A DNA stretch of 64,000 bases from Corynespora cassiicola (taxonomy: Eukaryota; Ascomycota; Dothideomycetes; Pleosporales; Corynesporascaceae): the NCBI GenBank assembly GCA_022059125.1, contig JAEUWY010000004.1, positions 3,782,001-3,846,000 on the forward strand, read 5' to 3'. The translations under genes were made by a program, and so were the position numbers. The notes under the pieces were generated by a model, which worked only from the letters and a program-made list of their open reading frames with translations, was not told where the DNA came from and did not search any database. Below are positions 11,329 to 23,497 of this stretch, one piece after another (positions within the stretch are counted from its first letter, which is position 1; each line of letters begins with the position of its first letter).

Positions 11329-11828
11329 GCTTGAGGGACGCTGTGGGGTGAGAAGGTCGGGTGTACATGAAGTTGGGCGGTGTAGCAAGATCAGACGGGG
11401 GAAACGTTTAAGGACAGCTATGGCATGTGTCCTGCTGTCCTTGTCTCATTCTTTTGTATATTTTCATAGAGTTTCGTTATATTGGCGCAGGATGATTTTT
11501 CAGACAAGCTTCTGTAATCATAAACTATAGGGATGTTGTAAATTAAAATATTCTATCATGACTGGTAAGTTTTTCATTAGGTACAATCAATCTGAGGGTA
11601 TTTTCAAGCTAGTCTCTGGTTCTGATGAACGTGTGAAAACGTCTCTCTCAATGAGCTCACGCTCTGAAAATGCCGCCGTTGCGGTCGTAAAGGGTATGTA
11701 GTTCCTCCCTGTATTCTGAACATGATATCAAACCCGGACTGTCTTCCAATACATGTGCGCATCGAAAGCATGGCATCAATTGCCCAATCTTGATGCTTTT
11801 CTGATGCTTTTATCGAAGCAACACCGTC
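11329..11828. other. Convergent intergenic region
   Basis: The 500 bases between the stops of the reductase and MED22 are moderately AT-rich near 11500-11600. I see no gene or repeat. Confidence 0.5.
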
Positions 11829-12437
11829 TCACACGCCATTCGCGTTCCCTGGTGCGTCGCCTCCCTCCCTCACGCCAGAAAGCTTCTCCACCAACCGTGC
11901 AATTTCAACAGCCCGCCTCCGGTTCTCCTCCTCATCCCTCGGATCCGCCAGGGTGTCCAGACTTCCAAAGAGCCACAGCTCTTGGAGGTCGCGCACAAGC
12001 GTGGTAAGATCTTGAGCTGCGCGCACCTGTTTACAGGTCAGTGACATGGAATGGACAGTCGCAAGATATATGCCTTCAAATCAGGCAGTCGCTTTTTGAA
12101 AATTTCAGGTTTGTCGCGAGATGTATTGGATGGTACGGGGACGGGATGTGACGAAGAAATCGCAGCAAGGCATTCATACCAACTTGGTACTCTCTCCTCT
12201 GATGCCCAACTCTTTATTAGCGGTCGTTGCATAGGCAGGCGCATCCCCTTCTTCCCTGGCAGAAGCGAAGATATTGGAGAAGTGGCCCATTATATTAAGA
12301 GCCAGTTCGTCGACTCGGGCTATATGCAGTCTCAATGTTAGCAATCCATGTTATTGCCCACATCACGCTCAGTCAGAAAAAGCCATAGAGTCTCTCATAC
12401 CATGCAGAGCAGCCGCGTTGCGCTTTGAAGGGTCCAT
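11829..12437 (-). CDS. MED22: Mediator complex subunit 22 (Srb6/Surf5 family)
   Basis: Three short exons (12437-12401, 12319-12180, 12026-11829) splice in frame to 124 residues, typical for fungal Med22. Exon 1 encodes MDPSKRNAAALH. Exon 2 encodes RVDELALNIMGHFSNIF and continues to GIRGESTKL. Exon 3 encodes VRAAQDLTTLVRDLQELWLF and the segment with GSLDTLADP and RRAVEIARL. Introns are 81 nt (GTATGA, branch GCTAAC, TAG) and 153 nt (GTATGA...ACAG). The ELWLFG segment is the family signature. Med22 sits in the Mediator head module, paired with Med11, and links activators to RNA polymerase II. The protein is predicted to be helical and to form a coiled-coil bundle. It is easily missed because no exon exceeds 200 nt. 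Confidence 0.9.
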
Positions 12438-13985
12438 GATGGACTGTGAGGGCAGTGGGATCGTGGGAGGGACCCGTGGATAGAGCTGGGCTAGGGCGAG
12501 GTTGGATGTTATCGATAAGGTGGAGCGAACCGAGGCAGGCGTATACAATCGATGCGTTGTCTAAGCGACTTGGCGCGAAGAAGCTCAAGCCCAGCCCTTT
12601 GTTTTGGGCTTGGGAACGAAAGAGAAACGAAAACACGTGGGAGCCATTCTTCCCCGAGACTCATCGGAGAAGAGCGAAAAGCGATACCGAGATGGATGCC
12701 CACGGCCAAAATGCCATGGGCCTAGAAGCATGCTAGGTTTCCTCCCGGATCTATTGCTTCGGCATTGCCGTACGTACTGTCACGTACACAAGTGCCAGGC
12801 CCTCTCCACGTCTCAGCTGCAGGCACGGCCGCGGCCATCCCACTTGGTCTGCACAGAGATGACGACTTGATTACTGGTGGTGGGCCCTCCTCGTGTCTCC
12901 CTGGTTCAGGTCCGCAACAGCACGCGGCAGATCTTCAGGAACCCAGCACGGACGGTCGCGGCCCTCACGATCCGCACCGCACGCTTCCTTAATCGAACCC
13001 CCAGCCGACGTGCACCCCTCACATCCCACACACCCTCCACTTCGACCCATGTAAGGGCCTGCAGCAATAAGCGGCTGTACGCGAGTCCTGGGATCCTCAA
13101 AAATAGCAACGCTGGGCCAGGTCCCCAGATCCTGGAACTCGCATGCGAGGGGAGACGACTAATAGCGCCACACCCATTTGGCAAGCCAGCTAGATGCGAT
13201 CGGCGCCCAGGCGAACCACAGAGTTCGGGCAAGGTGCGAGAGCCGGATGTTTGCGCTGCATGCGTGTTTCAGGTGTTGAGGGGGCCACTCCTGATATGCT
13301 CCAACCAAGGTCCGCTACGGATCTCCTCCCGCCCCCCTTTCCTTGGAAGATGCACGAGATCGATAGTGGCCAGGCATCGAGAGTGCGCCACGGGGACTGG
13401 TGTCTCAGTCTGGTCAGCCGCAGGAACGTGGCCGCCTGAGCATGTGGGAGTCCGCTCGGATTTGTGCCTGTTGCTATGCCTGCAGCATGCTGGTCCACGG
13501 GTGTCTTGATGCCATGTATCGTGGCAGACAGCTGTGAAGCGCCCGTAGGCCATTTTGATTGTGGTATTGGACGGGCCCGCCTCCCTGGATCCAGAACGGG
13601 AGTCGGATAAGGCGCTGACTAGTCTTGGGCGAGATGGAGAACCGAGACTGATGAGATCCATGTTCATCGAGTTGCGGCGGCAACGCTGTCCGCCAGCACA
13701 ATGCAAATAGCGCAATTGATTCCAAGATTTTGGATATTATTCGCAATGTATGGGTAAGACATATTAAGGATAGTAATACAGAGAGCGTAAATCGCAATTA
13801 GACATTTGCATGCATGCTCAAATGGCATGTCTTGTAGTAGGAAATTCATGCCGCTGTGGCGTCTGGGGTGTCGATGAACCTGTGACCTGCGCAACTATTG
13901 CTCTGCGCAATGAGTATCGCATCATGTACTCCGCCCAATGAACAAGTAAGAGACTAGATAAAGGATGGGGGTATTTTGGGCTTGG
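12438..13985. other. Intergenic region, 1.5 kb
   Basis: This is upstream of MED22 and downstream of the next minus-strand gene. Frames on both strands are short and overlapping. The sequence becomes AT-richer at about 13700-13820. Nothing supportable was seen. Confidence 0.45.
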
Positions 13986-15227
13986 CTAATGAGAGGAGAT
14001 GGAAGGTCCCCTGCGGTGGAAGATGGAGTGCGTGTATGACGACTTTCGTGAATGAGAAGGGGATATTTTTTGGACAATCTCAGGGGGCTCTGTTTCTGCT
14101 GCAAAATCTTCGTACCTCCATGTGGGCATGGAACTGGATGCAGTCTTGAGATCATCATCCGAAATGTACGGTAGCGAAATCTCAATGGTGGGCTGGCGCC
14201 TGTGGCTGACGAAGCTGGGCATCGGTAAGGTCGGAAATTTCGTGCGGCTCAGGCTGGTGTTGCTCTGGCTACTGCCACTCCTTGTAGGCGAGCCTTCGTT
14301 GCTGGAATCTTTACAAACCAATGAGCACTTGAGTAGCAAAGCGCATCTGAGCATTACTCACGTGAAGATGCCCGTGAATAGGCCGAATTATCAGAGCTGT
14401 GCGACAAGAGATCGTCGACTGCGAAGGGTTAGCCTCAAGGTGCGGAAGAAACGGAGTTTTAGCATACCTTCTCCCACCGAAACATTGCACAGTGGGCTCT
14501 TCCTTCCCATCAGCGATGTATTGCTGCCCGATCTGCTAAAATACTGGGACTTGGGTTTGCGTAGAGGCGGGGACGGTGCCTCTCGAGGTGCCGAAAAGCC
14601 GTGGAACTCTTCCGAAAACTGCAGTTGGGGGGCTGAAACGGTATGCAAGCCATCTGGGGTGGGAATTCGTGGTGCTGAAAGGGCATGATAGTCTCCTGCA
14701 GTGTGCGCTTGCGGGAGAGGAGGAAGAGGCTGTTCCGCTACTTGATTGGCAGGAGTTGAAACGGCATGGAATCCTTGGGATGGGTAGAGGGAATAATCCT
14801 CTCCAGACCTTACAGGCTGTCGACCACGCGATGGTGGGGGAGGTTGGAACGTCTGCCGTCGAGACTTTTGTATGACCGAATCAATAGATAGGTCGCTTCT
14901 AGCTCTGTGTATGGCGCGGGTCGGGAGGTTGATTTCGCTATTGGCGCGGGAGTGGCTGTAAGACTGGTACGCTGTACGGGAGGCGGAGGGCGGTGCAGAC
15001 GAGATACTCTTCTGGGCCCTGTGTTTCCTCGCTGCTGCGATCCTGGCTCGGGTTTCCTCTGGGCTCCATGCCATTGGCGAGGCAGCAAGCGCGTCCTCGG
15101 CAGCATGGGTGGGCTTGTGCTTGTAGGGTACCGGCGGAGGTTTGGGTTCGGCAGCAGGAGATTCTGCGGCCTTTTTGTGATCCTCTGCAGCCTTTTTGGC
15201 CTTCTTGAGTCTGGAGAAAATGGACAT
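13986..15227 (-). CDS. Pro/Ser-rich fungal protein with FHxxSAP repeats, function unknown
   Basis: Three exons (15227-14468, 14418-14362, 14308-13986) with introns of 49 and 53 nt give 379 residues. The first intron has a clear GCTAAC branch site; donors are GTATGC and GTGAGT. The N-terminus is a basic, Lys/Ala-rich amphipathic stretch (MSIFSRLKKAKKA). Residues ~150-217 contain four imperfect copies of a motif of the form [FYL]H-A/T/G-x-S-x-P: FHAVSTP, YHALSAP, LHTVSAP and FHGFSAP. The rest is disordered, with many Ser/Arg and RSxS-type phosphorylation-like sites and SGSNTSL/SSQSNTSL near the end. I see no enzymatic domain or membrane segment. The correct phase at both junctions and the repeats support a real gene, but I do not recognise the family. 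Confidence 0.7.
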
Positions 15228-17903
15228 GGTGGTTGTGTAATCGAGTAACAGCGTCAGACTACTCGTAGGTGGATCGACACAGATAGCGCGAGGGGTGTAG
15301 TTTATATCTGTGGGAAGGCCGGCGGTCCAAGGTCCGCATCAATAGAAGCCAAAACGTTCGGCGAATGGAGCGAACTGATGTCAATGGCGTGTATGGCAAT
15401 AGCGTGAGGCAAGTGGAGCTGCTATGGCGGTGCTGTTCACCGGAGCTAGCGAACAAGGCCGGACGCTGCTAGTATTTAGGTCCCGCCTGGGAGGCTGGAC
15501 TCAACAATGATCAACGACGATGCGCGATTGCGTTTCAGGCAAAAGGTGGGTGTGAGGGAGAACTAAGTGATGAAACGAAACCGCAAAAGGAAAAAAAGGT
15601 GTAAGAGGTGTAGGAGGTGTAAGAGACATTAAGAATGTTTTTGCCTGTACGGCTCTCCTCGCGGACGTGGGGAGTAAGTTCAGGTGCGGCCACGATGCGA
15701 CTGGGATGGCCTGTGCGAGCCGTGTGTATTGTTAGCAGTGCATATCGCGAAGCAGCGACAACACTGGGTGCATAACCAAGCCAATGGCCCCTCGCTTGAA
15801 CAGAACGGCGCCACGGCCGCCACAACGACTACCGATTGAAGCTTGGCACTAGCTGGCACGCGGTTCCTGGATGTCGGAGTGTAGTGTTAGGGTAGTGCAT
15901 GGTGACAAGCGATGCTGTTCCGGGCAGCATGTGCGCAGTGAGCAGAGGCTAGACGGGCCATTGGGCTATCAGACCATCACAGCAGAGTATGGAGAGGCTG
16001 ATGGGCGCTGCATGGTCAGCTGTGGTGCAGCATTGATATCGAGGTGCTGTAGTGCAGCTCAGAGGGGATATTTGAGCGATTGGCCTCGATGCTATGAGGG
16101 ACATGAAGAATGGCTGTACTCGGCGACCGTGCCGGAGCAGGGCAGGGCGGCGTGACTGTCAGATGGATGAAAAATTGATGACGAGCGCTTTTGGCAAGAC
16201 AGGCAGTACGCCGTCGATTCCAAATCCGTCGTTTTGGTGCAACTCAACAACCGAAGTGGAACGCAAGTCGAGGCCTGCATGGGCTGGGCGCACTGCCTAT
16301 GGGGAGGCGGAGCTAATGCGGGCTGCCGGGCTGCATACAAGCCGGTCCCTGGCACGGCTAGCCCACATGTTGGTGGGGGGAGTCGACCCTGCGTGAGGGC
16401 GCGATGGACATATCACCTGGAGCAGGCCGGGGACTGCGCGACGGCGACGTATTGGCGGCGGAGCGTCCCCTTGATGTATGTCACTTTGCGGTTGAGGCAT
16501 TCAAACCTGGTGTGACAGGCGGCGGCGGATGCGATGACCTGGCAGCCGCGGGTAGCATCTGGCTCCCAGCCAGCCTGTGGCACCCCACACCGCACACGGC
16601 ACACAGCACACGGCACGCCAGATGACCAGCCGCTGGCGAGGCGGTGCCAATTGGCATGCTGCTGGGGGCCGAGCAGATGCAGATGGGATGCGGGTGCTGT
16701 ACTTGAAGAGGCAGACGAGGAAAAAAAAGAGGGCCGACTTCGGGAGGTCGCCGTGGGGAAAACAGTCGGCGATCAGCGTGGCTACAGCAGGCCGAACGGC
16801 GGTACCAGGGTGCAGGCTTTGGACACGCAGGCAGAGGGATGGAGAAGGTGCTGGTTCAGGGAATGGGGGTGGTGATCCGGGAGGAGCCAGTGGGCGGGCG
16901 GAGGCGGCGATGGAGTCGTGTCAGGTGCGCGTAGACGGTCGGTGGAGGCGCGCATGGGGAACTGGGACGGGAAGAGAGCCCGGCGAAGAAGAAGAAGCTG
17001 CTGATGGCGGGTTTCGACGAGACCCAGCCGCGTGCCTGGGCAGAGGTGAATACATGGCTGTGAGGGTGCATCCGTGAAGCACATGACGGGCACGTGTAGG
17101 CCGTCCAGCGCTGCGTTGTCCCAGCGGCGGCCGCCCCAACGAAGATCCGACGAGGCCAAGCAGCAATTGCGTCAATCGGGCAGGCACGCCTCACTAAAGC
17201 GCTGCTTGGTCGCGCCTGCTTCGTGCCCGGCTTTCCCCATCGACCCTCTCAACCCCCTCCACCCATCCAAACCCTCTCGTCGCTGCTCCTGTCCCGCCCA
17301 TCGCCCTCCGCCCGGCGCCCGCCAGCAGCGATCCCCCTCCATCATCGTTATTGCAGCCCGACACGGCAGGGTGCTGCCTCGGACACGGCCAGGCTTATCG
17401 ATTATCTCATCCAATTAGCCCCGAGCCGTGCGCCGTCGCCTTAGCGCCAGTCCCAGCCGACCCAGCCCTGGAGGCTTTGCCATCGCGGCTCCTCCGACTC
17501 TGCACGCACCGGCACCGCAGAGAAACGACCCGTGAACGCGACAACCCGCCGAAGCCTCCGCCCGGCGATCGCAGACGGCCAACGTCCAACGTCGCCCGTC
17601 CACGTCGCCCACGCGCCATCACCACCACCGCCCACCTCCCGCTGCCACCCTCCCCGCATCGCGCGACAGCATCCACCAGTGCTGCACGCGCTGCCGGCCC
17701 AGCCTCCTATCGTCATCCTCGCATCCCGTCCGCCCTCGCCCACCGCGCTTTTCACTGATCCCGTCCGCCCTCCACGCCCACGCCCCCCGCGTCTGCTGTC
17801 GCCAGCACCCCCGAGCCCTCTGCGCCGACCCTTCGCCGCCGCACTCCTCACTCCGGAGGGTCTCGAGCCCCGGCCGGAGTGGTGGTAGGCCAGCGCCTCG
17901 ACC
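15228..17903. other. Long divergent intergenic region, 2.7 kb
   Basis: This separates the repeat protein (-) from Psy2 (+). About 15599-15626 holds three tandem GTGTARGAG-type 9-mers. From about 17220 to 17880 the plus strand is strongly C-rich, which I read as promoter or 5' UTR of Psy2. Open frames here are low-complexity Pro/Arg/Ser and occur on both strands. No convincing gene. Confidence 0.5.
15599..15626 (+). repeat. Short tandem repeat, three ~9-bp units
   Basis: Units GTGTAAGAG, GTGTAGGAG and GTGTAAGAG follow each other directly after a poly-A run. Confidence 0.6.
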
Positions 17904-20897
17904 ATGGCACAGGTCGCCGGGCCTGGCAACGATCGCAAGCGCGTCAAGGTCTACGAGCTCAAGAACAATGACTGGTTCGACAGGGGCACCGGCTTCTGTC
18001 GCGGTGTCGTCCTGAACGTACGTTGCCCTCCCTCCCCAACGCCCTCGTCGCCGCACAGCAAATTCTGCGCCGTGGCCTGGCGTCGCATCTCCGCCGCCCG
18101 CGAGCTGACCGCCCCAACAACAGCAGGAAGAAGCAAAAATACTCGTCGCGTCCGAAGAGGACCCGTCCCGACAGCTCCTTGAGACGCGCATATCCAAGGA
18201 CGATGGCTATCAGAAGCAGCAAGGTACCGCCTCCTCGTCCACCGCCGGCCCCCCGCGGGGCACAACTCCGAGTCCCTGACGCTGACCGCGCGACAGACAC
18301 GCTCATCGTGTGGACCGAGCAGAATGGCACCGATATGGCCCTCAGCTTCCAGGAGCCCGAGGGCTGCGCCAGCATATGGTATGCCTGCGCCGCCCCGTGT
18401 CCGCCTTGCACAAGCGCGTGCTGACAGCAAACAATAGGGACTTTGTCAACGACGTGCAATCGCGCCTCCAGACCCTGGCTCCAGGTACGTCCCATCGCGC
18501 AATGTGCTCCCGTGCGCCCACTGACCCGTGGCAGACGATGGCCTCTCGGACGATATCGGGGACAACCTCAGTCCCATCATGCTGCCCCCGCCCGACCTTG
18601 GCAACCTCCCCGAGATTGAGAACCACATGCGCGCGGCAAACGCGTCCCCAGGTGGCCGTGAAGCCCTCGCCAAATTCATTCTCTCTGACAGATATATCCT
18701 CAAACTGATACCCTTGGTGGAGATGGCTGAAGACCTCGAGAGCGCCTCCGACCTTCACCGCCTTTGCAGCATCATGAAGATGCTAATCCTACTCAATGAT
18801 AATTCCATCATTGAGTATGTCGTCACCGATGAAGTCATTCTCGGTGTCGTAGGCGCACTCGAATGTACGGATCCCCCATCCCCCCATTGCGTGACTCAGA
18901 GCTAACCCACCTACAGACGATCCCGACTTCCCCCTCCACAAGGCCAACCACAGGCAATACCTCTCGGACGAGTCCAAGTTCAAAGAAGTTGTCCGCATCG
19001 AGGACGAACAGATTAAGAAGAAGATTCATTATACCTACCGGTTGCAGTACCTCAAGGATGTAGTACTTGCGCGTATCCTCGATGACCCCACGTTTTCCGT
19101 TCTCAATTCGCTCATCTTCTTCCACCAAGTAGATATCGTCCAGCACCTCCAAGTGAACGGCCCATTCTTGAAGGAGCTATTCGGCATCTTTGGTCCCAAG
19201 GAACAAAACATGCAACGCAAAAAGGACGCGGTCCTCTTCATCCAGCAATGCTGTGCAATTGCAAAAAGCCTGCAGGCGACGAGCCGCAACCAATTGTACC
19301 AAAATTTCATAAACAACGGCCTCTTGGAGGTCATTCAGTTCGCGCTCAAGCACCAGGATGCTTCTGTACGCGTTGCCGGAACGGACATTTTAGTCGCGCT
19401 CATTGACCATGACGCGCTGATGGTCCGGAGTTACATTTTCAAGGCGATCCAGGAAAAGACTAAGCCTCTGACTGACACGCTTATCGAGCTTCTTCTGATC
19501 GAGGTTGACTTGGGTGTCAAGGCCCAGATGGCAGATGCCATCAAGATTCTCCTGGATCCCAATGCAAACTCGGCTTCCATTGAAGCGATTGGGCGCTCCA
19601 ACAACGACTTCCTTGCCAAAGTCAGGGGGCAGCTCCCAGCCATCCCCCAGACCGAGTCGTTTATTCAAAACTTTTACGACGAGTCTGCCAGGAAGCTGTT
19701 CCAACCCCTCAAGGATCTCGAGGGCAAACAGTCGAGTAAGTATCTGCGCGTCTGCATCTGCGAGCAGCGCTAACATCAATTCTAGTGGAGGATCTCACCT
19801 TCCAGGAAGTTTCTCTGTATTCTCACTTGGTCGAGGTGCTCTGTTTCTTCATTCGCCAGCACTCTTTCCGCAGTAAATACTTTATCCTCTCCGAGGGCCT
19901 GGCCGCAAGAGTCGCACAACTCATGGCCTGTAACGAGAAGCATCTTAAACTGAGTAAGCCTGGTCCCTTCTTTTGCCGCGAATTCTATTGACAAACTCTA
20001 GCTGCTCTCAAGTACTTCCGAGTTTGCATCGGACTGCACGACGAAACTCATAACCGACAAATCATCCAGCACAAGCTCTTCGAGCCTATTCTGAAAATAC
20101 TGTTCGACACAATGCCCCGCGACAACCTTTTGAACTCGGCATGCCTCGAGCTGTTCGAGTTCATTAAGCGTGAGAACATTAAGATGATTGTCCAGCATTT
20201 GGTCGAGACCTACCGCGAGAAACTTCAGAGCATCACCTATGTGGATACGTTCCAGATCATGATCCATCGTTACAACCAAATGCACGAGCCGCAAACCACT
20301 CAAGAATTGGATAACTCCTTTACTAGTGTCGATAGCGACACCCCCGCCCGCACCATGGGCATTGTGAACGGCGGAAAGTGGGGACAAGGATTAAAGGAGG
20401 ACGCCGACGAGGAGGCGTACTTTAACAATTCCGACGATGAAGAGGACGGCCTACCGAGCACAGCCAAACCGGTTCTCAATGGGGCATCGCCTGTGCGGCC
20501 GCTGGTCAACTATCCAGATGATGACGGCGAAGACGACGGCATGGACATCCTGGCGTCCAATGCTGGCCCAGGCTCCCCGCAAGCTTCCACGGCCTCGACG
20601 CAGACACAGGAGACGGCAAACAGTGCATCGCCGAAGAGCGTGGGATCGCCCCCAGAGCGGCTCTCGGAGAAGCGCAGGAGAGAGGAGGACGAAGAGGACG
20701 AGCTCCTGGCCAATCTTTCGAGCTCGGGCCCGAAGCGCCGCGCTTCAGTCACCAGCAACTCAAGTACCGGAAGTATGCAGAAACTGCGCAAGAGGAACCC
20801 CAATATCAACAGCCCCAAGGACGGCGGCGGTGGACCCAAGAAGATTTCACTGTCGATACCGCTCAAGAGCGGGGGCGAAGGTGGCGAAGGGGAGTGA
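17904..20897 (+). CDS. PSY2: Protein phosphatase 4 regulatory subunit 3 (Psy2/SMEK family)
   Basis: Eight exons: 17904-18017, 18127-18223, 18297-18378, 18438-18484, 18535-18864, 18917-19735, 19786-19953 and 20002-20897. All join in phase to give 850 residues. The N-terminus (exons 1-4) is the EVH1-like domain (VKVYELKNNDWFDRGTGFC, DTLIVWTEQNG). The SMK-1 domain and Armadillo-like helices fill exons 5-8 (KFILSDRY, RLQYLKDVVLARILDD, FHQVDIVQ). The tail is acidic and Ser-rich, then basic, ending KKISLSIPLKSG. It targets the PP4 catalytic subunit Pph3 to substrates such as phosphorylated H2A and Rad53. Seven introns of 48-109 nt are clustered at the 5' end. Exon 2 could start three bases earlier (adjacent CAG CAG), adding one Gln. 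Confidence 0.95.
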
Positions 20898-21663
20898 AGG
20901 GGAACCAACGGTCAAATTTCTGCTACTCCTTTATCACGAGATACCCTTGGTACGGGCATGAGTTGTATGACATGGGATTTTTTGCAAGAAGGCGGCATGG
21001 GCGGTGTCTTGGCGGCGTTTTTCTGGCTCACTCCAACGGAAACAGGAGAAACTTTTGAATGCACTGGCTCATCACTGGGCGTCCGAATCGTGGATCTGAC
21101 GGGTTTCGTCTTTTGGCCTCTGAGGCTGTGTATCATATCTTACTACCCCGACAAGGGTCTAGTTCATACGGCGTAGTATGTCGGGGGTCTTGATGTGTAT
21201 GCATCTGACTACATGGGAAGGGGTGGCATATGGGGGAGTGTAGCGTGAGCTTGGGTAGTCTGAATCGTCATCTATTGGCTTTGACTGCGATGTATTGGAG
21301 TGATGAGATGGTGTTGTTGATGTTCTGCTCAGATTGTATGTCGTGTAGCTGGCGTCTTTTTTTCGTCGGCGGAATGTCCATCACGAAAACACATGATTAC
21401 GGGATGCCCACGCGATGAAAGCCCAAGTCACGTTCCCTCGCGTCACCCCTTGGCGCGTTTTTTCCTTCCAGCCGCCCCACCATCCGAGCTTTCTTTGAAC
21501 CAAGGCTCCCCTCCTCCTTCGTACCAGCCAGACACTCGACCTCGGCCTCGACCCGCCACCTAAAAACAATACAATTTCTCGTATTCACGCGCGCTCCTAT
21601 ACCTACACCTCCACCTCCACCTCCACCTCCACTCAGCGCCGCCGCTGCCCACCACCTACCTCA
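20898..21663. other. Intergenic region upstream of dihydrofolate reductase
   Basis: This contains the Psy2 3' flank and the DHFR promoter. From 21430 it becomes C-rich. At 21605-21632 there is an (ACCTCC)n hexamer run ending about 30 bases before the DHFR start. No other gene seen. Confidence 0.5.
21605..21632 (+). repeat. (ACCTCC)n microsatellite in the DHFR leader
   Basis: About four and a half hexamer units of pure pyrimidine-plus-A sequence, lying immediately 5' of the DHFR coding region and probably transcribed as leader. Confidence 0.7.
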
Positions 21664-22350
21664 ATGACGACCGCCTCCACTCCTCCCACCATGCCCCCCA
21701 CCAAGCTCCCCCTCACCCTCATCCTCGCCGCGACGCCCTCGCTCGGCATCGGCTACAAGGGCGCCCTCCCCTGGCCCATGCTCAAGAAAGAAATGGGATA
21801 CTTTGCGCGCGTCACCAAGCGCGTGGCGCCTCGTACCTCCACCAACGCCTCCGCCACATCGCCCGCGCAGCCCGCCCGCAATGCCGTCATCATGGGCCGG
21901 CGGACGTGGGAGTCCATCCCGCCCAAGTTCCGCCCGCTGCCGGGGCGGGTCAACGTCGTGGTCACGCGGAATGCGGCGGCGGTGCAAGTCCCGGCGGGCG
22001 AGGGAAAGAGCGCGGAGGGGGATGTGCTCGTGTGTGGGAGCTTGGAGGGGGCGATTGAGAAGCTTGAGCAGGAGCGGACGGGGGGGAGGGTGGCGGGGGT
22101 GTTTGTGATTGGGGGCGCGAGCTTGTATGAGCAGGCCTTGGAATTGAGGCAGGCGGATAGGGTATTGCTCACGCGGATTGGGAAGGAGTATGAGTGTGAC
22201 ACTTTTTTCAAGGTGGATCTGGAGAAAGAGGCGGGGTGGAGGAGGATGGCGACGGAGAGGTTAGGGGAGGTTACAGGGGAGGAGGTGGGAGGGGTAGTGG
22301 AGGAGAAGGGGGTGGAATTTGAGTTTTTGGGGTATGAGAGGGTGGAGTAG
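21664..22350 (+). CDS. DFR1: Dihydrofolate reductase
   Basis: Single exon, 228 residues; fungal DHFRs are ~190-230. It reduces dihydrofolate to tetrahydrofolate with NADPH, for thymidylate and purine synthesis. Visible motifs are LILAATPSLGIGYKGALPWP near residues 19-38, VIMGRRTWESIP (NADPH site), LPGRVNVVVTR, and VIGGASLYEQAL. A low-complexity Thr/Ser/Ala insert sits between the first helix and VIMGRR. The acidic residue expected in the active-site helix is Glu in KKEMGYF. Two in-frame ATGs are close together (21664 and nine codons later at 21691). The first gives MTTASTPPTMPPTK, and either could serve. The coding strand switches from C-rich to G-rich near the middle, and a run of G follows the stop. 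Confidence 0.95.
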   Translation: MTTASTPPTMPPTKLPLTLILAATPSLGIGYKGALPWPMLKKEMGYFARVTKRVAPRTSTNASATSPAQPARNAVIMGRRTWESIPPKFRPLPGRVNVVVTRNAAAVQVPAGEGKSAEGDVLVCGSLEGAIEKLEQERTGGRVAGVFVIGGASLYEQALELRQADRVLLTRIGKEYECDTFFKVDLEKEAGWRRMATERLGEVTGEEVGGVVEEKGVEFEFLGYERVE

Positions 22351-23497
22351 GGGGGGGGGAGGTGTAGGTGTACATGGATGGTTAGGTATGGGGTATGAGG
22401 AGCTGTACGATTATGGACGCCTACGTATTGAGGCATGGATAGACCTACTCATAAGCAAAAGGATTGCGCCGACTCCGACGGGCATTTGCAAAAGCAATCC
22501 CATAAACCTTGGACCTTTTTGACAAGCGTCCAGCATCTCTCGCCTACTTATCTCGACCTCCGCAAGTGCAATTCCAGCCAAGCCCATCTCGCACCAGATT
22601 TCGTCCGGGGTATCCTCTAACGATCTCCATATCTCCCTGCACTCCCGCTTCCCGCCCATCAGTAATCGACCCAGCGCTTCCGCTGGGTGTCGCCATATTC
22701 TGTAGTAATCACGTACATCCGCCGCAGTGCCGGCGGGAGCATATATATGAACCCTGGACAGGCCGATGTGCCCGTATTTCTTGCATTTCCCGCCGTCCCC
22801 GTTTTTTTTGTTTTGCATACGTCTTGCGGTTATTACGTGCGTACACGATCACGCTCGGCTGCGCCGTAGCCATGCTTCAATGCCCGCATCCTGGCCCGAC
22901 CTACATTGAAGGGTGGAACATGTACCGATCTGTGTGAGGTGAGATCTTCCGCACGCAGTCATCACCTTAGTTCATCCCTCCATCCTTGCCCTCTTCCTGC
23001 TGCTGCAGCCATGCTTTTTACGTTTGCGAGGCTGGCACGCCTTGCAACGGAGGGACGCGTCCCCGCCGGGCCAACACGATGATCCGATACCGAGCCCGAG
23101 ACTCGTCCGCCTTCGATGAAGCGCCAGCCTAGCCCTTGGGCTCTACGATCTTCTGTGCAATTCCGCGATAATTGGAGTAGAGGGCGGGGCCGTATATAAA
23201 TTGGAGAGACGTGGTTGGATTGCGAGAAGCAAGGGGTCAATTGAAGCTGATAAATACGGAATTCGTGGCCTGCGCTGAGAACCAGTTTTTTTTTCGTCGC
23301 GACGGAAGACAGAGATCCCGAATCGACAAAGGTTGCGAAACGGATACAAAAAGTTAGCTAGCTACCCGAAGCTAGAGCTCTCCGTCCTCGAAACGTCCCA
23401 ACTCCGCGACTTTTGACTCTACATCCCCCTCTTCCATCCATTGAACAACCCCAATCAATCCAATCCAATCCCAAATCTCCAGCCCAATACCGCAAAA
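22351..23497. other. Intergenic region, 1.1 kb
   Basis: This is the promoter side of the MAPEG gene. A 135-codon frame on the minus strand (22411-22818) with one hydrophobic segment is listed under findings as doubtful. Otherwise nothing is supportable. Confidence 0.45.
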
